Assembly: GCA_037102815.1 (NCBI GenBank)
Contig: BTPP01000006.1
Span: forward strand, 3,224,001-3,288,000
Reading direction: 5' to 3'
DNA: 64,000 bases
From: Neurospora intermedia
Taxonomy: Eukaryota; Ascomycota; Sordariomycetes; Sordariales; Sordariaceae
The notes beneath the pieces were generated by a model. The model did not search any database, was not told the origin of the DNA, and saw only the letters and a program-made list of their open reading frames with translations. Shown one piece after another: positions 35,201 to 47,076 of this stretch; the stretch's first letter is position 1, and each line of letters starts with the position of its first letter. Made by a program: the position numbers and the translations under genes.

Positions 35201-36528
35201 ATAAAACCCTGCAGTCCTGGATTCTGGCAGTGGACGTTGCTGGTTATAACGGAAAAGGTCGGGGTGCCGGAGCATCCGGTTGGCTGTCACCCATCAACAT
35301 CCTCTTCTTCAAGATTGGCCCAGCTGTCTTCCCAACGGCCACAGACTCAGGGTTGTAGCGTAAGCAATCCAGGGCCAGCGTGCGTGGACTGTTGGGGTGA
35401 CAGAGGGAGCACCTGACCAGACCTGATGCGTGGGCCTCAGACAGGAGACCGGCCACGACATTAAATGGAACGGTTCAATGCACTTCCTGCGTTACCCTAT
35501 CGTCACTGGAGCTTGCCAGAACGCTGGGCCAAGCAGAGATTGTGGCGCTGGAGTTCTGAATTCTTGGCATTCTGCCGTCGCCATCTGGTTGAAGAACGTT
35601 AGGGCGCACGATTTTCTGCTGCAGCTAGTGCTAGCCAGACAGCATTTTATGTGGAAGATCAGCCCACGTTCCATCGAGGCGAGCCCAAGGTAACGTGGAA
35701 GCCACCATCGGCCAGGAAGAGCCCATTCATTCCGCATGGAGATTTCTCGGCTATCATAAACTCTGCAGGCTCTCATAGGCTACCTCGTCACCGGTCTCCT
35801 CAACCTGGGACCAGAACGGCATGCCAACCAGACGATGCGAACGTACCCATGTTGAACCGGATGAGGCAAGACAAGGATATGTTGGTGGTGGTTACGGCGC
35901 GGCTCGTGCTTATTATCCCTCCCCAACGGCCCGCTGCTCCCGTTGTAATAGGCTGCACACCAAGTGACCGGTGAAGCTCGCGATGGACACTCGGTCAATA
36001 ACTCCTGGGGAAAGATTCGGCCGTGTGGCGATAATATCGTGAGAACGTCAGTCCATGTCCCTTGGTCTGCATTCTTGACGCTCAGGAGAAAATACTCTTT
36101 TCACGGTGACAGACTGCCGTTGGTCAACCGGGACAGGGAGAGCGTTGGGCTGGGGTCCGACATTACTGTGGTTCCTTGTTCTGTTGGGTTCTCTTGTCAT
36201 GGCCAATGAGGGCAACAAGTCGGGTTTTTACTTCCGGAAAGTCTCTAGGCGTTTCATCCTGCTGTCGTTACACAAGTCCATTGACTAGCCAAGTCAGTCG
36301 TCCTTGTCGGCCCCAGCTCCACAATGCTTCATCATGAAATAGGATATAAACCCTGAGAAATTGCCATCAGCGGGTCTCTTCTCACAGAGTAGAAGCAGGC
36401 ACAGCATTCAGCAAGCGCCGCCATCACAAGAACAAATTGTAGGAAAGAGAAAGATACTGCTAGGTATCAATCCACCACAGCCAAGCCACGGCAATTCCTC
36501 TCCATCCTTGACACATCTGCTATACGCA
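32272..36528. other. Long gene-poor stretch
   Basis: Over 4 kb of normal-composition DNA with only short, overlapping open frames in all six directions. I saw no domain, no convincing intron set and no repeat unit. A TACCTAGG-type repeat motif lies near 32,700 and a T run near 35,108. Unrecognised short or non-coding genes are possible. Confidence 0.5.
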
Positions 36529-36829
36529 ATGCTTCCTCTCAACAACATCAATCTTCAAAGTCATATTCCCCTCCGTCTTCAACAGCTGGATCTGCTAGCC
36601 CCGAGCGCTGGTCCGCTCTCGATTCCATCCTCTGTCGGCGAAGGCATTCGGAAGGCTCCAGTGAGTGTTGAGATTTCTGCTCCAACGACTTTCGGTTCAT
36701 GTGTTCACCCGTCATCATTAGGGACTTCCTGGTATTCGCTGTTCGACATGTGCCGCCAACGGCGAGGTTGTTTGGGTTATCCCAGGCCGTGCTTGTGGCT
36801 TCTGCCGCACTCCGGCCATGCGGGATTGA
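36529..36829 (+). CDS. Possible 79-aa CxxC/CxxC protein (two exons)
   Basis: A candidate short gene. Exon 36,529-36,660 begins with ATG and ends at a consensus GTGAGT donor; the 61-nt intron (36,661-36,721) ends ATCATTAG; exon 36,722-36,829 ends with TGA. The reading frame is kept and gives 79 residues. The second exon encodes CSTC, a hydrophobic VVWVIPG segment, then CGFC near the C-terminus, a spacing that fits a small zinc-ribbon-like module. The first exon is the weak part, because another frame over the same bases, without an ATG, also looks protein-like. Function unknown. Confidence 0.42.
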
Positions 36830-37921
36830 CAGGTAGCAGGTTATGAGAAAGGACTCTTTTGGGGAACGATCAGGGTTAGACGACACTCGCTTTATAGAAG
36901 GGACAAGACAGCAGCGGCATCGGGAGGAGGAGTTCAACATGTTTGTTTTGTGGTTTCGGAGTTTTTGGAATGGTTTAAAGGAAAACTGCTTCATCATGGT
37001 CGGTTTGCCGGCATCTTTTGTGTTGGCGAAAAAGCATCACGGTCGTTCAAAAGTTCTGAGACGGAATCTTACCTGGTATAACATGGCACTGCATCTTTTT
37101 TTCCGTTGCGGCCTCCGTCTGTTGTCTGCTGTCTGCCGTGCAACACTCCTTGACATCCTGCCTCAAACCCTGCACCACCAGTTCGACAGGCGGACCACGT
37201 CGGTGTCACCTCATCTTGATTCCATGTCATCACATCACTCTGTCAGCCCCGATCACAGCAGCAGCGTCTTTGCGCGACGTGCCACCGCTGCGCGTACTGC
37301 GACCGGAACCAGAACTTTGGGACTGTAAGACATGGCTTGAAATAGACGAGAGGTAGCCAGCCTTGTGAGGCTACTGTGTAGGTACATAGGTATATACAGG
37401 CTGTCAGACAGTTTTCGGAAACAAAAGTACCGATTGGACCGGTAGGCGAGGGAGAGAGACACCTGGCGCATGTCTGTGTCTCACAGTGTTAATTCGAGGT
37501 GTAAAGCTGATCTTGGTCGTTCCTCAAAGGGTACTACTCACGCTTTTCTTTTTTCTCCCTGTGCTATGCGGCCTTGGTCGCGGCCATTTGGACTAATGCA
37601 CGTGTGTCCTTGACCGGTCCATTCAGGGACTGCATCAACCCTCAGGTTCCCTTTTGAGGTCTGCGTGATCATATCAAATGGGGGATGGGCCTCTTGGCAA
37701 CTGAAGACATGCAGGCAGGCAGGCATTGCGTTGTGTTGATGAAAATCCATTGACCTCTACCAATAAGGGTATCCAACGAATGCAATAGACATACAAGATG
37801 AAGATACAATCAACAATTGCCTGTCACGTCCACTCAGCCCAGCCATTACACACGCACCAATCCCAACGCCTGTAATGCATCGATCCCTCAGATCATCGTC
37901 CCTTCCATGTCATCATAGAAA
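36830..37921. other. Intergenic, no supported gene
   Basis: About 1.1 kb downstream of the candidate CxxC gene and downstream of the ankyrin gene, which is transcribed leftward. Only short frames without features; it should contain the ankyrin gene's 3' UTR. Confidence 0.55.
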
Positions 37922-39979
37922 CTATGTATACCTCCGCTTGACACTCCCCCTCAACACACCCCTCGCATCCTCCTCAAACAAATCCCCCCACCTTCTTCTG
38001 TTTCCTTGTTCACGACCATCATCCAAAGCCAACAACCTCGCTCGTAAACTCAACAACTCCGTTCCGCACCGGACTACCCCCGCGTTCGCTCCGGCTCTCA
38101 GTAACCTGCGGACTAACTCGACTACTTCCTCCTGCTGTCTCATTGAATAGGTACTTTCCAACTTGCCGACCAGTAATGCAAGGGGGGTAGCGCCGTCGTC
38201 GTCCGTCGCGTCGGGGTCGGTACGCGGATCGGAAAGTAAGAGGGAGGAAAGTTCGAGGTTGAGTGATTCTGCGGCGTAGTGAAGGGGGGTTCGTCCGCCG
38301 CCGCGTGCTGAGGAGCTGCTTGTGCGGGCGTTGGTGATGTCGGCTTTGTTAGAGGGGGAAGAGGAAAGAAGCATGGCAGCGATGGATAAGTTGCCGGAGA
38401 GAGAGGCGAGGTGAAGGGGTGTGACGCCCGAGAGGCGGGTGGTCTTTCGTTGGATGGGTAAGGGGGAGGGCCATTGGGGTTCTGAAGTTGGTACTTGGAG
38501 AAGTTGCGATTGAGAAGGCTTGGCCGAGAGGAGGTTGGAAGTGGATGCACTTCGCAGTTTTGGTCTCCCTCCTGCGAATTTGTTGATAGGCAGCTGAGCG
38601 GGGAGAAAGAGGTCGCAGGATCCTGTTACGAGGGCACCTGCCCGAAGAAGAATCTCGACGACGCGGTCTTGGCCTGCCATTGTGGCTACGTCCAATGCGC
38701 TGAGCCCCTTGCCCCATTTTCCGTCGACGCCAATTGGCAGACTGGTTTTCCTTGCGTCGACCTTGGCGCCGCGCTCGAGGAGGAGAGAGACAGATTCTGG
38801 GAGGCCGAGGATGGAGGCTGCGCTGAGGATGGTGAGCCTTCCTGGTTGTGTTTGTGCTGAAACGTGGGTGGATTCGAATTCGGATGATAGGGGGAGGACG
38901 GAGACGGATGCGTTGGGGTCGGCGCCCAGGTCGAGCAAGAGCCGGAGGATTGCCGTCTGGCCTTTTGGACGGGTCGAGAAGAGGGGAGAGCGAAGCACGG
39001 AGAACAGGGGGGTGGTCTCGACTGGCTGAGAATCAAGTGGAACTTCCGCCGAGGTGGTAATGGTACATCGCCCGTTAATGGGGACCTTGTTGGTAAAGAG
39101 GTGGGTGACGATTTTGTCGATGTCGAGGTTGGAGCAGGCGAGACAGAGATCGGTGATTTTGTCCTGGTCGAATCCGAGTCCCATGCTGGTGCTGCCGGTG
39201 ACCAGCGTCGACTCGGGGTCAGAGTCGGAGTCGGAACTGGAGTCGGACAGAGAGACAGATGATGTCCTGCTCGAGAAAAACCTCGTCACTTCCTTGGGTA
39301 TTCCAACTCTCCACCCACAAATCATGCCACCCCTCTTTCCCTTCCTCTCTAAACTCCTCTCCCTCTTTTCTGCTGCCCTTCGCTGCTCTTCCCGAATTCT
39401 CCTCTGCTGCTCAAGCCGTTGTTTCACTGCCGTGCGTTGTGCCAGCGCCAACACCCTTGCTACTAGCTCATCATCGCCCGCCTTCTCCGTCGTCTCTTCC
39501 CGCTCCCGACACTCGCACTTGGGCCCATGCAGAACCACCGCCGGGACGCCTCCAGGAAGCAGCGTGGGTACTTCGAGACTCCGGTTTGGCTTTTGGAGTT
39601 GTCGGCAATCGCCTTGGGGTCCTTGGCGAGGACGGGATTTCCATCCTAATTCGGAGAGGCGGGATGAGACTGCAAGGCGAGAGAGGGTTGGTTTTGAGGG
39701 AGGAGGAGGAGGAGGAGGGGGTTTTTCGAATGCAAATGTTGTGAGCTTGGGGCTGGGTAGCCCAAGGGCCGAAGACAGAGGGAGGTGGGTGGTTTTTGCT
39801 GCTGGGAGCGGTAATGTTGGCAGGTTTTCGTCGGAATAAAAGGCGTCGCTGGAGATGGGGGAAAATGACGAGGACGACCTTTTAGCCTCGAGGGGTGGTG
39901 TCTGTGGTGGTGTTGGTGGAAGCAGGATGGGTCCTGGAGTAGTGATGGTGGTGGCCATGGTCATTGTTGTCGTCGCCAT
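37922..39979 (-). CDS. Ankyrin-repeat protein, 685 aa
   Basis: A single long exon starting at the ATG at 39,979. Residues 1-130 are low complexity, rich in Pro, Thr and Ser, with an eight-proline run. Residues about 170-215 are highly charged and probably helical (EQQRRIREEQRRAAEKRE), followed by a Ser/Asp tract. From about residue 275 to 640 there are at least six ankyrin repeats, recognisable as ILRLLLDLGADPNA, SLLLERGAKVDA, ALDVATMAGQDRVVEILLRAGA, TPLHLASLSGN, TPLHYAAE and VRRLLRAGANAGV. Ankyrin arrays bind other proteins; no enzymatic domain is attached, so it is likely a scaffold or regulator. No signal peptide or membrane segment is visible. The antisense strand has long shadow frames because the gene is GC-rich. 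Confidence 0.9.
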   Translation of the reverse strand: MATTTMTMATTITTPGPILLPPTPPQTPPLEAKRSSSSFSPISSDAFYSDENLPTLPLPAAKTTHLPLSSALGLPSPKLTTFAFEKPPPPPPPPSKPTLSRLAVSSRLSELGWKSRPRQGPQGDCRQLQKPNRSLEVPTLLPGGVPAVVLHGPKCECREREETTEKAGDDELVARVLALAQRTAVKQRLEQQRRIREEQRRAAEKRERSLERKGKRGGMICGWRVGIPKEVTRFFSSRTSSVSLSDSSSDSDSDPESTLVTGSTSMGLGFDQDKITDLCLACSNLDIDKIVTHLFTNKVPINGRCTITTSAEVPLDSQPVETTPLFSVLRSPLFSTRPKGQTAILRLLLDLGADPNASVSVLPLSSEFESTHVSAQTQPGRLTILSAASILGLPESVSLLLERGAKVDARKTSLPIGVDGKWGKGLSALDVATMAGQDRVVEILLRAGALVTGSCDLFLPAQLPINKFAGGRPKLRSASTSNLLSAKPSQSQLLQVPTSEPQWPSPLPIQRKTTRLSGVTPLHLASLSGNLSIAAMLLSSSPSNKADITNARTSSSSARGGGRTPLHYAAESLNLELSSLLLSDPRTDPDATDDDGATPLALLVGKLESTYSMRQQEEVVELVRRLLRAGANAGVVRCGTELLSLRARLLALDDGREQGNRRRWGDLFEEDARGVLRGSVKRRYT

Positions 39980-42900
39980 CTTGGGTGGTGTTGTTGCTGC
40001 CTGACGTAGACTTCCTCCTCCTTTGACGATGACGATGATAGGTGGTGATGATGTCTATCTGGTACCGGCAGTCGGAGGAAGGCAAAACAGCATGAAACTA
40101 TGTCAAGTACCCAAGGTCGGTACCGCACTGCGACCAGCGCGAGCGCGATACATATATCATCGGATCTCGATTTTCCACGAGAATCCATCCATCCTTCCCG
40201 TCAAGGCTGCTACCCACATGAAAAAAAGGATTGCCCGTCAAGCAAGTCCCGACCCCTGGCGGCGGGCCCGGCGCGGTGGTCGTGGTGGTGATGAGTGAGG
40301 TGGCACTGCACCTAAAGTCGCTGACACCCTGCAGATAACGCTAAACGGCCACCCACCACTGGACGGCTTCACGACGACGGGCCCCCCTAACCGCCACTAA
40401 TTGCAGTAGCGATCGGCCTTACACCCGCCCGAACATCCGATCTGCTTGGGATGTTTGGACTTGGCGTCGTGGCGTCTTCCGACTTTTGCTGTCCCCCCGA
40501 CCGCCGCTCAGTCACCCCAAGGGCTTCCATGCCTTGTCCCGGTCTGTAGTGTAAGCGCTAGGAGCATCTTTTGGCTTTTTTAATCTCCGCAAGGCGTAGG
40601 CACCCGGATTCCGAAGCGATAGGAGTGCATGTGAAACCATGGGGGAGATTTGGGTAAGAGTTGCGAGGAGGTTCAGGAATCGATAGTGTCGGTACACTAA
40701 ACATTTTAGCTAGGGAACCATTTCACACAAAGGTCATCGGTTCTCTGGTACGTCATAGCCCGCGTTGATAAGGAAGATGAATACGGATCCTGTGATGGAG
40801 TCCATGATACGTTGCCAAGCCGAGCCATTCGTATCTCGCTATCTGGGCGCGGGTGAGTGATGCCGAAAATTCGAGAAAACACCGGTTTACTGAGTGTAAA
40901 CACTGACTTGTGTTAGCCAAGAAAAAAAAGGAAAAAAAAGGAAAAAAAAGGATGGTTCAACTGACAAATCACTTCAACAGCTTCAATCGATCACCATGTC
41001 AACAATCACGTCAGCAAAGAAGGCGGAGAAGATGGAATGAAAAAAGAGAAGAAGGAAAAAAAAGAAAACAACCAATCCGCATCAACCACTTTTCCAGCCA
41101 CTAGCAACCAAGCCCACAAGGCTCAGTTTACTGGTCCTTTTTTTTTTCCACCATTTCCACTTTCTCACTTGTTGCACTAACAACAGGCTGCAAGCCTGCA
41201 ACAGCTGCCTGCCTGGGGCCCCGCAACGGATGCAGCCGATCCCAGCCTCTGCCGCTAAAAAATACTAAAAATGGCCAGTCTGAGTGGGCCTGCCTCGCTA
41301 GGTGCCTGTGTGTCTCAGTCAGTCAGTGAACACAACCCTTGAAGATTTGTTAGCGTGACACTTTCACTACAACGTCACGGTCGCGGGTCGAACAAGGGAA
41401 GGGAGAGAGAACTGAATTGATCGCGGATCAACACTGGAAAAGTCCCACCAGGTGTCCCACACCCCACGGACACCATGTGTATCGCATAATTTACCAAAAG
41501 TTGACTGCATTCACAGCCAGCAGGCAACAAGGAACCGCCTGGCAGACGCTGTTGAGGCTGGATGTGGAAATGCCCACCTAATCAACCCTTATGCAAAGTA
41601 CCGGGCTAACGGACGTTCTAGTGGTAAACGGTTTAGTGGTGATGAGTCTATCTGTGCGCTAAACGCGGCGTCTAGGTGTCTTGGGTAAGCGCGAGTTTGT
41701 TGTTGTTCGGGGCTGAATTGTAGGTTGAAAACTGCATGGGATCCATAAGATGAGATGGGGCTGTTCAGTTCCTTCCTTCTCATCGCCTCGGAGACTTGTT
41801 GGACTGCGTTCCTTATCTTGTCTCACATGGCTCGGTAAATTGTTAGACACACCGAAAAAGATATCATCAAAACATCGGGCCTTCCTTTGGACCAAAGGAG
41901 ATGACTACCGGAGGAGTCACATCGGCAACCAACTTGCAGACGACAAGTCCGGTCCGTGAAGAAGCGAACACACGTCTTGGCAACTTGAACCAACCAGCAA
42001 TGCCTAGCGCCAGTGACAGTGCTCGAGTCCGACAGTACCATGAGGCAGGGGTCGGTCACTGAAAAGGACGGTGAGTGAACGAAGGATTTACTGATATTCA
42101 CTGCCAGACATCGCCGATGGAAGTGCTGAGCATCAAATGATCTGAAGTATGAAAGAATGATACCGAGAGGTAAGAAAAGAACATCAACAGCTTGAGGAGA
42201 TCAAGACAGGAAATCCTGTCGCCAACTACGAAGCCTTCGCATTATTTTCCCAATGAGCTTTACCGAGCTTGTCTGGGGCCACCAACTCATCAACACCTGC
42301 AATATTCCATTCCCGACAGGCATCGATGTGGACCGTTCCTGCATCACCGATCTAGACCCTTTGCTTCTTCTTTAGTTCCTCCCGTCCTCATCACCATCAT
42401 CTTGAATCTCTCCTGGACGCTTTCTTTCGTTTTTTTCTTCTTCTTTTTTTTTGATCCCCTCTTTTAATCTCCTTTATCTTGCGTGCCTGCAAGCCACAAA
42501 GGCAGTGTAACAACGATCATGGACCCCTGAACCATGATCCAACGAGCGCCCCGTCTATGTATGTACCTCTATGTAGCCACGATCGATTATGGCTAGTGTA
42601 CGATACCGCCCGGCATGCATGCCTGTTTGGGCCACCGAATTCTCCATAGAGGTATCGTTGGCTTCAAAAATGACTGAACGGCTCTCTCTGTCAACCTACG
42701 CTAGAAGAGAATTGAAGAGTCAGGCTGGACACTGCACTCGGTGCTTCACATCGCCGACAATTTCCGTGGAGGCATGCATGTCTTACTTACTGATTTACTC
42801 AAATGATAGGAAGATAACGAACAGGAGGAGTCTTTTGGTCTGCCTTGGGCTCAATCATCAATCCAGTCAGACTCCCAGGACAGGACCAGACAGCCATTTC

Positions 42901-44166
42901 CGCATTATCTACCTACCTACCTACACCTACACCTACTCTGCTCATGGAAAGTGAAAGCCTACGGTATCACGCAAACCACTACTCGCAGGCATCCCGCAAG
43001 ATCTTTAGACCCTCTTCGATTCGGTAGCCGATGAGACGGTCAAGTTTGCTTGGCAATTTTAATTCTCGATGTTTGATTACATGTCAATATGTTGTGGCAT
43101 GCCACAATACCTACCTATGGATAATTTTATTATTCTCCTTTCCTTGATCTTCCTCTCTCGACAAGTCCACATCGCTGTTGACGAAATAGTTGAGATACTT
43201 GATGTCTCAAACATGTCTCCAGTCTTGGTTCAGAATTGACGACGCAATCGCGAAGCATTTCGGTCACATGTGAAGACATCTTCACCTGGAGATTACAACT
43301 ACCGAGACTGGAGCTCCATCAGATCACGTCTGATAAGGTTCTGATGTGACTTGGACGTTCATGTACATGTAACCTCAGCACTTACCTCTACACTTAGTTT
43401 CCCAATTATACCTAGGTGAGCATGGCTGTAACTGTAACTTTGCCTATCTGGTCTTCTGACTGGAAGGGTAGGTATCTGATGACTGAACGTACCTCTAGGT
43501 AGGATTGATAGCCATGAAAACTGCCGTTGATCACCTGGCATGAACTTCGGCGTGTTGCCGGCTGGATTGATGTATCACAGACTTCAAAGTCCCAGATCTC
43601 GTGGCAAACCTGACCACAACCCTCACGACAACGAGCCGTATATAGGTAGTTCCTTATAATCACAAAATGTTCGGAGAGGAGGGTAAAGGTATAAGTCTTC
43701 ATATGAGTATATTGCACATTGGCCTCCTATTCAATGTCGATCGCCCATCCTCGCCAATGAGACTTTACCCCGGATTTAACCACCAAACAAACCAATATGC
43801 GGCAAATCACTAAGGCGGGTATACTGCATCTCTTGCCGGGGTTCGGCAGAAGGTGTTGACCAATGACAACTACATGATGGTATGAAGCAAGATTCACGGT
43901 TGGTTTGTAGTTGTCGATGAGACAGACTTTCATGCCGCGTCTTCATGTTGATCACGGCATATCATGATGTATGCTATGAGCCTGGATGGGAGGCGATGAG
44001 AGACATGACTGGAGTATAAGGGGTTATCCGCAAAGCCCCATCGTCAGACGGGTTCCTCTTGCCCTCTCGGCTCTTCGATCGTAAACCACCAGATTCCCGT
44101 ATCTCGACAGCTCCTTACTCCAAGACGCGTTCATCCAACCATTGAAGCCAGGCCATCACAATTACG
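39980..44166. other. Gene-poor region with low-complexity tracts
   Basis: About 4.2 kb without a supportable gene. It holds a purine-rich run with three AAAAAAAAGG units (about 40,920-40,952), a T run near 41,138, pyrimidine-rich DNA near 42,430-42,460 and a CTAC repeat near 42,908-42,935. Its left end should contain the promoter of the ankyrin gene and its right end that of the DUF1996 gene. Confidence 0.5.
44015..44021 (+). promoter_or_regulatory. TATA-like box of the DUF1996 gene
   Basis: TATAAGG lies 152 bp before the ATG at 44,167, the same spacing as seen in the paralogous cluster to the right. Assignment rests on position and sequence only. Confidence 0.5.
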
Positions 44167-45379
44167 ATGAAGCTCCAATTCCTGGCCCTTGTGGCCTCAG
44201 TCTTCGTGCAAGACACCCTAGCCCAATATGCCACAGCAGCCATAATGCGCTTCCAATGCTCCCAACTCTCCATCGAGCGTCTCGACCCGCTCGTCAACCC
44301 AGGCATGCTCCCCTCGACGCACATGCACCAAATCGTCGGTGGCAACTCTTTCAATGCCACCATGACGCCCGTCGAGTACGACCCCTCAACCCAGTCCACC
44401 TGCACCACGTGTTCCTTCGCCGAGGACTTTTCCAACTACTGGACGGCCAACTTGTACTTCCATGCCAAGAACGGGAGTTACAAGCGGGTGCCGCAGATGG
44501 TGAATCTGGGATTGACGGGACAAGGGGGCATAACCGTGTATTATATCCCGCCGTATGATGGGAAGACCAAGGTTACTGCTTTTAAGCCTGTGAGTTTTAC
44601 CTACCTTACCTCTACCTTACCCTGAGACACAGGTGATGGATGAGAACATAAAGGGGCTGGGGGAAGAAGAGACTGACAGACAAATGTCAAACAGGGCTTT
44701 CGCATGCTGGTAGGCGACGCCATGCTCCGCTCAAAACAGGGTATGCAAAGGCAAATCTGCCATCGATGTGAGCACAACATCCAGCAGAGTCCGTTTGGCG
44801 GTGCGCCCTGCACGGGCGACGACACCGTCACGTTCCCCAACAAGATGTGTCCGGGTGGCATTCGGACTACCATCACTTTTCCTACGTGAGTTCCCCGTTC
44901 CCTCCAGTCAGGCCTCTTCCTTCAGCAACAACTAACGTGATGCTAGCTGCTGGGACGGCAAAAATGTCGACTCCCCGGACCACAAATCGCACGTTGCCTA
45001 TCCTTCCTCTGGCACTTTCGAATCCACCGGCCCCTGTCCCGCCAGCCACCCGGTCCGTTTGCCCCAACTCATGTATGAAGTCATGTGGGATACTCGGCAG
45101 TTCAACGACAAGGCCATCTGGCCCGACAAGGGACAACCGCTTGTGTACTCGATGGGAGACGGGACCGGATATGGCCAGCACGGCGACTACGTGTTTGGGT
45201 GGAAGGGAGACGCGCTTCAGAGGGCGCTGGATGCGCGGTGCAGCGGTGATCGGTGCTCGCAGCTCAAGACGCAGACGCCGGAGCAAGCGTTGGCTTGTTT
45301 CAAGAAGCAGACGGTGAAGGAGGAGACGGAGGGTTGGGTGTCGGAGCTGCCGGGTGGAATGCAGGTAACTTATCAGTAG
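44167..45379 (+). CDS. Secreted DUF1996-domain protein
   Basis: Three exons, 44,167-44,589, 44,695-44,885 and 44,947-45,379, give 348 residues with frame kept. Introns start GTGAGT and end ACAG and GCTAG. Residues 1-19 ([19 protein letters not shown]) are a signal peptide. The mature protein follows the DUF1996 pattern: [34 protein letters not shown], the CTTC pair, a YWTANLYF strand, [32 protein letters not shown] and [12 protein letters not shown]. This family is secreted by many ascomycetes and basidiomycetes, sometimes fused to WSC carbohydrate-binding domains, absent here. The biochemical activity of the family is not established. It converges on the M20 gene with only 162 bp between stop codons. 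Confidence 0.93.
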
Positions 45380-45541
45380 AGGACAGGGAGGGAGGAAAAG
45401 GGATGGGAGATAGGATATGTTGATTGATGAGAGATGGGGACCAGCCCTAGTTACCTTCCAGTTAATCCAAACCTACATCCAATCTGTACCGCTGTCGTAA
45501 TGTCATAACGTCGTTTACCGTTCCGTCCTGCCTGCTGTCTC

Positions 45542-47076
45542 TCACCTGCTCCCGTTCATGGATCGCCTCCATTCCTTCTTGACCTCCTCCAACAGCCCAT
45601 CAATAGTCAACACATCGACCGCCGTGCCCGCCAACGCCTTTGCGACCCTCAAACTCCTCTCAAACGCCAACCTCGTCCCCGCACTTTCCGCAAACCCTGG
45701 ATTATGGGGCCCCGCTCCTCCCGGCCCCGGTGGTATCTCGAACCCGGGCATGATACTGGGCATGGCATGAGCAATATCGCCCTGGTCCGAACTAGCACCA
45801 CTCCGCCCCCTCATCTCATCGACATCCTGGTCCTCTGGAATCTTGTTCGGTCCGCCCGCCTCGTTCCCATCCCCATCCCTTCCCCCATCCCCTTCCTCGG
45901 GCACCAGCGGATTGAAGTACCGCGCATAGCTCCTCGCCAACAACCGGTTCGGCACATGATCCTTGTAGGCCATCAGTCTGGTCACCTTGACCTTGGCACC
46001 CGTTGCCATTGCGCCAGCATCAAAACACCCCATCACTTTTTCGACCAACACCTCCAATCGTCTCTGCGTCGCGGCCCGAACGACGAAAATGCCCGCGGCA
46101 TACGCATGAATGATATTCGGCCTCGCCCCTCCATCAGTGATGTGTCCTTGGATGACATCAGACGGCATGGTCTGCTGCCTCAACACGCTAATCCCATTAT
46201 ACGCCGTGATCAATGCGTCCAGCGCATTGACTCCCAGCCACGGCTCTGCTGCGGCGTGTGCTTCCCGACCAAAGTATTCGACCTTCATCCGAATGTAGGC
46301 GGTCGTGTGGGTGAGGGCGCAGTCGGGGATGGTACCGGGGTGGGAGATGAGACTGATGTCGACGCCGTGGTCTTTGTAGGCGCCTGCGGCTAGAAGCCGG
46401 ATCTTACCGCCGCCGCCTTCTTCGGCGGGAGTTCCGAAGAGGACGACGCGACCCGGGAGAGAGTAGAGGGAGAGAAGGTGGACGGTAGCGAGGGCGCCAG
46501 CGAGGGAGGCGGTAGCGATGAGGTTGTGGCCGCAGGCAGGGAGGGCGTCTGGGTTGGGGGTTTAGTGGTTAGCTGTGGTCTATGTAGTGTGGAAGTCTGG
46601 AAGTGGTCGAGGTCATGGGTGCTGGGGTGATGCCTGCTATGGCCAGGCACGTTGGTCAATCCGACAGTCTGGATGACCGGCGGAAGGGATGGAAACGGGA
46701 GGGGAAGAGACATACCCATCTCAACGTTAAAGGAAACACAGGGCCCCCGTTTGCCCGTGTCGTAGACCGCAACCCAGGCCGTCTTCATGCCGTAGGCCGA
46801 CCGCGTCACTGTCCATCCTGGCTGCGTCTTCATGTAGGCCGTCAGGGTATAATGGGCAATGACCTCTCCATAGCCAAGCTCAGGTTTGTCGTGAATCTTC
46901 TTGTTGATGGGCCACAGCTCCTCGGCGATGCTGTCGATGTAATCGCTGATGTCGTTCAGGAACCGTGGGCGCCGCGCCGCGTTGACTTCTTGGTGGGTGA
47001 TGATGACAAAGTCGTCTTCTTCGTCGATGTCGGCGGACAGCAGCGTCTCGGTCTGGGTGCTGGAATCGGTCGCCAT
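45542..47076 (-). CDS. M20-family metallopeptidase/amidohydrolase (PM20D2-like)
   Basis: Two exons, 47,076-46,716 and 46,548-45,542 (455 residues), separated by a 167-nt intron with a GTATGT donor, GCTAAC branch point and CCCAG acceptor. The splice rebuilds MDALPACGHN (residues 120-129), which holds the metal-binding Asp/His of the family. GTPAEEGGGGK, with the catalytic/metal-binding Glu pair, and SHPGTIPDC follow, then the dimerisation-type domain from VEYFGREAHAAAEPW. Family members hydrolyse amide bonds of acylated amino acids or dipeptides; the substrate here is unknown. Residues beyond about 325 include an unusual acidic, Gly/Asp-rich insert of about 40 residues (EEGDGGRDGDGNEAGG and onward) before the C-terminal part. 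No signal peptide, so probably cytosolic. The gene is divergent from the Nudix gene. Confidence 0.9.

Noticed and set aside
36361-36846. 161-codon single-exon frame
   Set aside because: It reads through the candidate GTGAGT...TTAG intron and loses the CxxC/CxxC pattern; its translation is low complexity.
39054-39839. 261-codon plus-strand frame opposite the ankyrin gene
   Set aside because: It is the antisense shadow of the GC-rich ankyrin coding sequence; its translation has no domain and is biased by the proline and serine tracts of the real gene.
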